Assembly (NCBI RefSeq): GCF_963855985.1
Contig: NC_087117.1
Span: 377,001 to 441,000, forward strand
DNA from: Ostrinia nubilalis
Lineage: Eukaryota > Arthropoda > Insecta > Lepidoptera > Crambidae
Length of the DNA stretch: 64,000 bases
Reading direction: 5' to 3'
Shown: piece by piece, positions 13,126 to 23,000 of the stretch
How positions within the stretch are numbered: position 1 is the first letter of the stretch
How the letters are laid out: every line of letters begins with the position of its first letter
Notes under the pieces: generated by a model
Told to the model about the DNA's origin: nothing
Database searches by the model: none
The model's input: the letters and a program-made list of their open reading frames with translations, nothing else
Made by a program: the position numbers and the translations under genes

Positions 13126-14410
13126 TCAAAATCATAACCCTCCTTTTGCTTTGCCGTAGTCGGGTAAAAATAGAACACCGGCTCGTGTACAACGCTCATG
13201 TACGTACAGCCTCACACTTTAAACGTTTTGATATCATATTTTAATCTAAGCCGCCTATTTAGTTTTATACACACATAAATGATCTCATATTAATCACATT
13301 TACCAAATCATGTGGTAATTATTCATAATAACCGGCGATTATTCATAATTTTTACATTTATCACTTTAACCGTAACATATTCAATAGACTGTAATTCTAC
13401 TTACGTTATAGGTACCATAAATTCTGATTTTTATGTATAATATTTGGGCAATGATTAGAAGTTCATCAGCCACACAGTTTTGACAGTTCCAACTCCTTGC
13501 CAGACAGTTTTTTTAGGATAGGTGCCAAAGCAACGATGACCCAAACTTCATAATCCACCAACATTCTAACCTGTATTGGGAGCATACGCTGACAAACTTT
13601 CAGCTTTTATAAAATGACGTAGGTCTGGCCTTCACCAGCTCTTAGTCTATAGTATCTCAATCTCAGAGCCTTGGTTTAATTACAATACAATTTAGCACCA
13701 AAGTGCTCGAAAAGACAAATCCAACGAACCCAAATTCGATGCGATGCCGCCGTTTCATTTAGGAGTTCCTATGCCCACCTCCTGACTCCTACATCAGACC
13801 AGCTTAATGGTACCATAACATTGCATTTTCATCGTACTTACATAAGTGTACCAAATTTCAGCTCTATCGGTTGAGAACTGGTCTTAAATCAGTTGCAAGA
13901 TTTGTCCCACACATACTAACAAGTGAAGTCAATATAAAGCTTGTAAATAATTAAAAAAAATGCATTTTTTATATCGTTTCGTTCTGGTTACAAAAACTGT
14001 TGTTTTGGGTTCTGGAAGTTCTGGAAGCCCGAACGTACTTGTCAGAACGCGTTTTTAGGGTTCCGTAGTCCTGACAAGGAACCCTTATAGTTTCGATATG
14101 TCTGTCTGTCTATCCGAGGTTTTGCTTGGAAACTATTGTCACTTGAGAGCTGTAATTTTGTGGAGGTATGTATATTAATCAGGCCGACAAAACGGTAAAA
14201 TAAAATTTTGAAAAAAAAAAATTTTTTTTAGGGTAGCTCCCCTACATGTGAAATGGGGATGATTTTTTTTTCATCTTCTACCCCATTGTGTGGGGTATCA
14301 TTGGATAGGTCAAAAAATGACTAAGGGGTTTCTAAGACTATTTTTCGTTTTAGGGATCGGTTTGCAAAATATTTAAGTTTAAAGTGCCAATTTTTGTTCG
14401 AGTAGGGCGT

Positions 14411-14426
14411 CCCCCCCCCCCCCCCC
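14411..14426 (+). repeat. Poly-C run of 16
   Basis: Sixteen consecutive C residues inside the GGTTCCGT module. The related module near 29350 has only a short G run in inverse, so the run length is variable between copies. Confidence 0.9.
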
Positions 14427-14931
14427 TCTAAAAACTAAACTGTTGGCTTTAAGAATCTAGTAAAATTCGTAAAGGTACTGCTTTTCATGAACTTTCAAGG
14501 AAAACTGTAGCGGTTAAGATACATCAGTTAGATTAAGAGTAATAGTCATTTAACTCATGTATTATAAAATTCCTTAACTAGTGAAAATTCCTTAGAAGAA
14601 AATATTAAAAGCGACTTTAGATGAAGTAATTGCTTGCTTCTGAAATATATTGTGTTAATGACGGACAACTACGGAACCCTACACTGCGCGTGGCACGACA
14701 CGCACTTGGCTAATTTTTATTCTAGTGTTTTTCAGCGTGCCTGCTGTATCTTTTTGGTAAATAGTAGGTACTGGATTAACGATTAACGGACTTAGGATAA
14801 TTTAACGGAAGTTAACGAGTCCGTTAACATTTTTTAAAGTTAACTTAAAAGTTAATCCGTTAATAGAAATGTTAACTTCGTTAATTAACGATTAACGGAT
14901 TAACGAGTTAATGCCCAGCTATGATAAGTTC

Positions 14932-15770
14932 TTTTACTTAAATTAGATCTTTATATTATTATTATATCTGTGAAATAACCCTCCTTCTGACGCAGTCGGG
15001 TAAAAAGAATATAATCACATACCTAAGCTCGTAACTTATAAAAATTGATATGCCAGCTATAATTTATAAAAACAGCTGGCTCTCGATATCTCTTAAATTC
15101 TAATAAACCATTAACTCTACCTACTTCAATATCAAATATCAATTGAATACAACATTCAGGAACTTCGGGTTCTACTCTGATGAAGGAAGGAAAACAAATT
15201 GTAGATATGGCTCCCTCTGACATGAAGATTTTTATGGATAATCCTTACCACTTGCTCTCCTTCAGAAACAGGCAATGCCTGTCCAGCCCCCCTAGACAAA
15301 ATGCACTTTTTGATCGAATCGAAAATCGAATCCGTCAAAACTACACACAAAAAAAGGCTTTCCAACCACTTTTCGGTTTGCGATTTTAATGTGCACTTTG
15401 TCTAGGACCCACAGATCCTAATACTATTTTCATCTTTGAACTCTATCCTCAGACATGATGCTGTTGGATATAGAGCCGCGTTACTAACAAAGTAGGTACC
15501 TTTAAACTAAAACTCACAGGGCATAGTTGGATCTTAAACCAGACTTCTTGAGTTTCATCTCACAACTTAACACTGTCAAATATCCAGCCACAACTGGCGT
15601 CCTCGCCGGGCGTCGACCCCGCGACCTCAGTCCACAAATCACCGTCTCGTGACCGGATGGATGTGTCCGACACAAGGAGCTGACACACGTTTTGACAATG
15701 ATTGTCTGCTTTGGACATTGGATTAGGTTGGGCCAAGCTTGGCACAAATATAGCCAACTTATGCTTTTTT
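14932..15770. other. Unassigned intergenic stretch
   Basis: Open frames of 60-77 codons occur on both strands between 15023 and 15757. They overlap each other and show no domain or splice structure. GGGCGTCGACCCCGCGACCT near 15605 resembles an inverted tRNA B-box region, so part of 15540-15700 may be a degraded SINE. Confidence 0.35.
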
Positions 15771-16060
15771 CACGGGACTATTCCCACCAGTCGTTTCCAC
15801 GTGCAACTCCTGTGTAGCCAGGATCTACAACTACACAGGAGTTGCAGCGGTTGAAGTCACCGTGTGGTTCTGACAGAGTAATTATTCCCACCTCTCGTTC
15901 CCACCGCTTCAACTCCTGTGTAGCCAGGATCTACAGCTTGACCGCTAATAACCCAACCAGTGAACTTCAAGTTTGTCCTGGGGTAAACTTAAATTAAACT
16001 GTCATTGGACCCGCAACGAAATTAATCAGAAGAACATAGGAGTTCGAAGTTAAGGTTCGA
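15765..16060. repeat. 'GGGACTATTCCCACCTCTCG' dispersed repeat, two copies
   Basis: Two neighbouring copies (about 15770-15860 and 15886-16060) carry CAACTCCTGTGTAGCCAGGA and TGGACCCGCAACGAAATTAA. Other copies lie at 17967, 22621 and 37316. The first copy also contains the segment in inverse, making a local palindrome (15805-15850). Confidence 0.7.
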
Positions 16061-16082
16061 CTTCTCCCGTGCAAAGTACAGT

Positions 16083-16290
16083 ATCATCATTTTAGCCATA
16101 AGACGTCCACTGCTGAACATAGGCCTCCCCCAATGACTTCCACATCGCCCGGTTGGTAGCGGCCTGCATCCAGCGCATTCCTGCTACCTTTATAGGTCTT
16201 TATTCCACCTTATGGGTGGATGTCCCACGCTGCGTTTTTCGGTACGTGGCCCCTCCACTCCTGAAACTTGCTGCCCCATCGATTGCAATC
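16083..16290 (-). repeat. RTE-type LINE 3' end, degenerate
   Basis: Inverse of the C-terminal coding end and tail of an RTE LINE: AGACGTCCACTGCTGAACAT followed by GCGGCCTGCATCCAGCGC and a corrupted GTGGGTGGATGTCCCACGCT. Frames are broken. Confidence 0.65.
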
Positions 16291-17186
16291 AATCAATATA
16301 CTGCATACAACATGGAAAAGCCAAACTCGATTGACTTGCAAGATGTGTAAAAAAGAAAGAGCTGCGAATAAACAAAAAAGGAAATTAACTATCGATGTAC
16401 CAACTTTCTCGTAGTCATTAGAAACCTTCCATATCGCACGGTAATAACAATTATAATCGCTTCAAGCCTTCAAGTGAAACTCGTGAGGCAGTTATGCAAG
16501 TTGTGTATGACATTACGACTTATGTTTATGTTGAATGAAGTGGTGTACTGGTGTTAAGTGGAATGGACTGGGCGAAAGCCAACAGTAGCTTAAGTACTTT
16601 TGCCTAATGATCCTTACTTACCTACTAGTACTTAGTTTCTGTCTAAGCTAAGTACTTAGTTACTAGTTTCTGTAAGCCTAATTAAAATTTAATCTCTCGC
16701 TGAAAATCTAAATGAAATCGCGGGTAATTGTGAAGTCTAACTACCTTAGAAATCGTTATCTTTGACTAGAAACATTGCATGGTTCTCAACCTTTGCTTGT
16801 TGAACTAAACCATAATTGGTTTCAGCGATTTTGGTGTGCAAACGTAACAAACAGAGTTCTTTACTTTTCGCATCAAAATGACAATTTTAGATTGTACTTA
16901 GCTTACACGTAGCGATTTCGACAGAATCAATAGGTGGGTAGTAGATTTCTGTGTTCGATCGCTTCGTCAAAACGACGAATCTCAACCCAGTGCCCTGATC
17001 ACGAATAATTCGTAATCGCAATCTTAGCGGCCGGTTTTGTTTTTCATAAAAAACGATTACCATAACGACAATGACGTTTATTCGTGCTCCGGGTCCAGCT
17101 ACAGCTAAACTAATTTTTAACCGCCTTAAAAAAAGGAGTTTTCAATTCAACCCGTAAGAAAATCTGTTGCTAATTTATGACTAACT

Positions 17187-17705
17187 AGCCTTTGCCCGCG
17201 GCTTCACCCGCGTGAAATGTAGTTTGTCAAAGATTATTAATAATAATACTGTAAAGAGTCATCAAAATCCGTTCAGTAGTTTTTGCGTGAAAGAGTAACA
17301 AACATGTTAACATCCAGATATCTAGACATCCATACAAACTTTCGCATTTTTGATATTAGTAAGATTTTAAAGATGTCATCATTGTCAGCTTTCTGCGTTA
17401 CCGAAACATAATTTATGAGTAGTCAAATTAAAATTTTAATAACTTTACCCATTATTATCTCTGTATACTTTATTGAATAGTAAATACATGTTATTTATAA
17501 TTAACTAGCTGACCCGGCGAACTTTGTTCCGCCTTAATGGCAATAAATAAGCAGACTTTTTTTTAATTTCGAAAGGGATAAAAAGTATCCTATGTCCTTC
17601 TCCTGGCTCCAAACTACCTCCCTGACAATTTTCAGCTAAATCGGTTCAGCCGTTCTTGAGTTATAAGTGGAGTAACTAACACGACTTTCTTTTATATATT
17701 ATATA
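17187..17705 (+). repeat. Two 'ctagctgacccggcgaac'-type dispersed repeats
   Basis: 17187-17370 (CCGCGGCTTCACCCGCGTG) and 17505-17705 (CTGACCCGGCGAACTTTG) are two variants of a common dispersed family. Each runs into a TTTCGCATTT- or TATATTATATAG-like end. Confidence 0.5.
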
Positions 17706-17966
17706 GAAATGTACTGGAATTATTTTTGCAATGATCATGCATATATGTGTGGCTCTGGCAAGGTTACATCAATATTTGACCGGCAAATAGCCACTTAAAA
17801 TCATCATACGAGTAGATACTAGTAACTGATTTCTAGATAACCTTTATCTTTCGAGTGGAAGTAACCAATCGACAATCATATTGACTTTGAGACAGACAGA
17901 TTACGTCTTGATGGAGGTTAAAACGACTGTGTTTAGGACAGACTACTTTAATAGCGCATCTATGAG

Positions 17967-18062
17967 ACTATTCCCACCTCTCGTTCCCACCGCTGCAACT
18001 CCTGTGTAGCCAGGATCTGCAGCTTGACCGCCAATAAAAACCCAACCAGTGAAGGTCAAGTT
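17967..18062 (+). repeat. 'GGGACTATTCCCACCTCTCG' dispersed repeat, partial copy
   Basis: Carries CTATTCCCACCTCTCGTTCC and CAACTCCTGTGTAGCCAGGA. The copy is truncated after CAACCAGTGAAGGTCAAG. Confidence 0.7.
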
Positions 18063-20026
18063 TTCTGTAGTTGAACGTAGTAGGACCTCCTACTCTTCCT
18101 GTGGATGTTGTAAGAGGCGACTAAGGGACAAAATTTTTAATAAGCGAGGATCAAGCCTCCCCAAACCCGTCTGGCCAGGTTGGGGAGTGTAGACCAAATC
18201 CTCCATTTGCCTCTGGTAAATTAGAGGTCGTGCTTCTGCAGTGGAGACTAAATGACCTCATAATGATGATGAAGATGATTCGAGTGCAATCATTTGATCT
18301 GCATCTCATCTGATCAATAGTGATGATCAAGCCGAAGATGGAAGCGAGCTGTTTTTAACATTGTTGTTAGGACGACAGACTTTTTTATGATGGTAGCTTA
18401 AATGGCTATAATTGCCACAAACAAACAGGGCCTTGCTTCTGCAGTAGATAAATGATCTATAATGATGATGATTTACCTAGTTCTTATTTACAGAAAAACC
18501 TTTTCAGAGAAAATAAGCACTTACAAGGCAGATAGTTATGTACCATCCTAGACAACATTAACTTCAGTTGCGATTGCGGTCAAATACTTGGCTTGTTCTG
18601 CATAAAAAAACCATGAGGTCTTTGGTTAAGATAAAAGATTGTATAACGCAAAGGTGGCCTCCCACTAGGTGGACCGACTATTTTGTGAAGATCGCGGGAA
18701 GTAGGTACCAGGACCTCAAGTCCGCTAATTGACAAATGGCTCAATTGAATCGTAATTTAATCTCAATAGAATTATTTCACACTTTTGGTATTCTGCTAAT
18801 AAAAAAAGACCAATGATTTGGATGCCAACCAATGGATGCAGGCAGCGCAGGTTTGCGTTGTGGAAGTCCTTGGGGGAGGCCTTTGTCCAGCAGTCGATGT
18901 CACTTAGCTGAAACGAAAGGCAAAAGATTATTTAAAATCTATTACTTTCGATAATTCAAACGGCAATTTCTACCAGTTAGTACGGGTCATGAGGTCGCAT
19001 ACGCAATGTGTGAAAGTAGAGAGTTTTCGCAATTTGCATTATTTTCTCCGAAGCTTTGTTTTAGAGCGGCCATTTTAAGAATAGTTTTACAAGGAAAAGC
19101 TTTTGTACAAGTTGTAAAAGTAGACTTTAGAGTTCTATGTACCTTACAAGTAATAATTGTACCTACTCGTAACTAGTAACAGGTTCGAAACGAAAGAGAG
19201 CACATTTTGGATGCTTAGTGACACTGAAAAATTTTTTTTAATTATTTTTTACGGAAATTCACGGCAAGCGAAGCCAGAGGCAAAAGCTAGTAATAAAATA
19301 CCTGCTTACTTACAAAGAGAAAAATTCAGTCTAGTGGTTACAAGTTACAATATTTGATAATTTTATGTAACTGTCTTTTAAAATTAAATGTTAAGTTAAT
19401 TTTGGTGAATTGGTGGTAACAATGTTGACTCGAAAGAATAAACACACAATCTAAATTTAGCTATCTAGCTAACATAGTTTTATTAAGTTAAGACTTATTG
19501 ACAGACATACACAAAAGCCATTCTACTCGTAGTAACGTCGTACGATTCTCACATCATCTTTCATGGTTTATCAATGATAGTTATTATAAAAAATATGAAG
19601 AAAGACATACCAGTACTTATGGGAACATTCCCACACTATTGTTCTCTTCTATGATGTAAGTTTCTAGCATCAACTAATATAGGTACAATGTAGGTGAAGA
19701 ACCTTCAACTGTGCTAATGTTTTTAACAATGCCCTCGTTATTTAAATTACACAACTTATCATAATAATTGGATCACAATCATATTTATTATGAGAGACAT
19801 ATTTCACAAATACTTATTGTTGAGTTAAGTAACTAAGTAAAGTTTGAGTAGATTTTTTTTATCAAAAAAAAAATGCATCAGTTACTTGAAAATGTCGTTA
19901 AAAGCATGCAAGCTGCTTTTCCATTTTACTGGCATGTGTACGCCACCTTAGCGTTAAAAAACGACACAGAATTTAATATAGGTACTTAAGTTTTGGAGAA
20001 ATATTTAAAATGATTCTCTTTGTTCC
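18063..20026. other. Region upstream of GILT; repeats, no gene seen
   Basis: Contains an inverted SINE-like fragment (18505-18612), a decayed RTE end near 18830-18910, and AT-rich DNA. The noncoding first exon of the GILT transcript must lie somewhere upstream, because the first coding exon is preceded by a splice acceptor, but I could not place it. Confidence 0.4.
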
Positions 20027-20034
20027 AGAACAAA

Positions 20035-23000
20035 ATGAAGAGTTTACTGGTGTTTTGTCTGCTTGTCACCATCTATGGAGCCCTGGCCAAGACCAAGAAG
20101 TCTGAAGACAAAGTAAGTATTTAATTGCTAAATAAATGAGTAGGTGCACCCGGTAAATTATAGATGGTTGTGATAAGTACCTACTGTTTTTACTAAAGAC
20201 GAAAGGTTTTTTTTTATTCACAACGCGGAAGGAACGAAGTTTACAATACAACCAGTAGCTACCAGTGATGACGTATTATGAAACTGAAACGTGAATAGGT
20301 AGGTATTTTATGGAAAATGGAATAGACAAATTATCGGCTGGTAGGTGTCATCATCATCATCATCATCATTTCAGCCATAGGACGTTCACTGCTGAACATA
20401 GGCCTCCCCCAATGCTTTTCATGTTGATCGATTGGTAGCGGCCTGCGTCCAGCGCTTCCCTGCTACCTTTATGATGTCGCCGATCCACCTTGTGGGTGGA
20501 CGTCCCACGCTGCGTTTTCTCAATACTCAATACTCAATATTTTATTGCATCCATTATGTACTTAAAATTAGAACATTATGGGCCCTGTAGGGCACGGCAA
20601 TTAGATCAACCGAAAGATGTCAAAAGTTAGAGCCTAGTAATTTATCGTTGAGATACTCACTTAAAGCATAATAGTGTTTAGAAATTAAAAGTTCTTAAGG
20701 TTTTTTACCAATGTTAATTCTTTGGGTGTATTTTTTATCGAAACTGGAAGCTTATTAAAAATTTTGATTGACATGGAAAGTGGACCCGATGAGTACAGTT
20801 CAAGGCGGGATGGAGGTGTTATTAGTTTTTGTCGATGTCGTAAATTGTATGTACTGTCGATGTCTGGTACGCGGCCTCCATTCCAGAGCCTTGCTGGTAG
20901 AGGTGGAGGTACTAGTGTCGGTCGTCAGAAGAAAACAGGAGATCTATTCCTCGATTAACCGCCTCTGTACTTACCACCTGCCTCAGACCCAGTTTCAGGG
21001 TTCGATACCCAGTAGGGGTGTTTTCTGCTCGGTTTGGTGGTCTAACTGTTCTACTTCTCTTACAAAAGTATGTCACCATCACCGTAACGGTACTTGGAGG
21101 TAAGATAGCCAGTTCCTCTATGGTTGAGGATCACTTTCATTAGGTTGAGATACAGAACCAGATCTTTTCTGTTGTTGTAGGTAAAACATGAGCGTCCCCC
21201 CTGTATCCATCCCACATGACGTCAGGGGCCAGGCCCCTCTTGAAAAGTAACTCTAGATACGCCAATGGGGTCGTGGGGTACTCAATGAACCAAAGTGGAT
21301 GATGATGATGATGATGACTTGTGTTTTCAGGTAAAGATAGCGGTCTACTACGAGTCGCTCTGCCCGGACAGCAAGAAGTTCATCACGGAGCAGCTGGCGC
21401 CCGTCTGGAGGGACTTCCGAGGAGTCGTCAAGGTCAAGCTGGTGCCTTACGGCAAGAGCACGGTGAGTCTTCCAACATAAAGCGGAATAGAGCAACAAAG
21501 AACTGAGAAAGCGAGATGTCACTAGCAGCAACATCACTGTCGCCCGTTCACAAACGATGCTTGCTTATGTGAAGCAGAAAATCGAACGCACAGCGTTGAA
21601 TAGAGCTGTGATTGGTTCGTGTTTGACCCTGTGCGTCTACGCGCACTGTGAGATCTCATAATAATGTTTGTCAATACGGGCGTGTGTGATAAAAAGAGAT
21701 GCGTAAGGTGTCGTTTGACAGCTCGTGGTTATTGCACTATTCTGAAGGAATTATTATCTTTAAGGTCCTACTACCTAGTTATATATCTACTTTAAATATT
21801 AATATTAATGTGAAAATTTGCACTTTTTGATTTGGTATTTTTGTCTTGTCACAGCACGACAAAGTGGACGGCAAATGGCAGTTCATCTGCCACCACGGAC
21901 CCGATGAATGCTACGGAAACAAGGTATTTTACAAAATTAGCATAAAACGAGCCCCTATAGGTACCTATCTGACCTAGCCCACTTAGGGCTCGTTCCCACG
22001 GAAATCCAGTTTTGCGGGATCCAATATCCGTGGGAACAAGCCCTTACTGTGCCCTTCTAAAACACGGAATCTTTTATTTTCCGAAAGTCAGTTTGATTCT
22101 AACCAAACTGGAATCGAAGCCAGAACATCTGTATCGAGAAGAAACTCTGGCACCGCGTCTCTAAAGCTTCAACCATCTGTGTTTCAACCACACCAACGCG
22201 TGCAGGCCCAAGAAAGTCCGCGCGACCTGTCATTGGCCTACTTAAATGTGATCGCGAAGGTGATGGCGCCACGCGTTTGGTGTGGTTGAAGATAACGCAT
22301 GGAAACTAATCAGTTCTGTGATAGGTTTTATACGCTTAGTACTTAGTGCCTAGCCTAGAACCTACCTACAAGTATAGGTAGGTAGTTTGAGTTTTTTAAA
22401 CTCATTAAAGGCCTATGAGCCTAGGTAATTATTTAGTCGCTTTATACCATATTATCATTCGCCAATAAAGTTATTAATTTTCGAACTATTCCTCTCCCCA
22501 GGTGCAATCGTGCATCCTGAAGGACCGCAAGCTGCTGGACACGGAGAAGATGGAGCTAGTCATCTGCCTCATGGGGCAGGCGCAGCCCGACAAGTCGCTC
22601 GACACGGTGAGTCTTAGACCACGGGACTATTCCCACCTCTCGTTCCCACCGCTGCAACTCCTGTGTAGCCAGGATCTACAGCTTGACCGCCAATAAAAAC
22701 CCAACCAATGAAGGTCAAGTTGTCCCGGGGAAAGTTAAACTGTCATTGGACCCGCAACGAAATTAATCAGAAGAACATAGGAGTCCGAAGTTAAGGTTAA
22801 GGTTCCAATGCAAAGCGGATGACAGGTGACAATCAAAGGTTTGTGTAGCCAGGATCTGAGTTTTAAACCAGTGAACCAAATATGTTCTATTTTATTCTGC
22901 TGTAAACTATTCAAGGACTACTTTGTTGTTTAAATGGCGTTAAAACCAAGTTTTAACATACACAATAAAGCAACATTTACTGTGGCAATAGCCCAACGGT

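Larger units (their letters stand above)
11726..13377. mobile_element. TIR element nested in hAT-like element 1
   Basis: Left end TGTTACGGTTAATGTGAT and right end, inverse, TGTTACGGTTAAAGTGAT. The arms share ATTATGAATAATCGCCGG for about 100 bp. A 4-bp direct repeat TATT (11722-11725, 13378-13381) flanks it. It carries further nested repeats and no coding region. Confidence 0.65.
11473..14923. mobile_element. hAT-like element 1 (3.45 kb), non-autonomous, with nested insertions
   Basis: Ends CATAGCTGGGCA and TGCCCAGCTATG are perfect inverse and flanked by an exact 8-bp target duplication ATAAGTTC (11465-11472 and 14924-14931). The subterminal parts are packed with GTTAAC/GTTAATC words in both orientations. 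Inside are a second TIR element (11726-13377), an inverted repeat (11876-12257), a TA-MITE (12433-12883) and the GGTTCCGT module. No transposase-like frame is visible. The element at 25904-30098 is a relative in opposite orientation. Confidence 0.85.
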
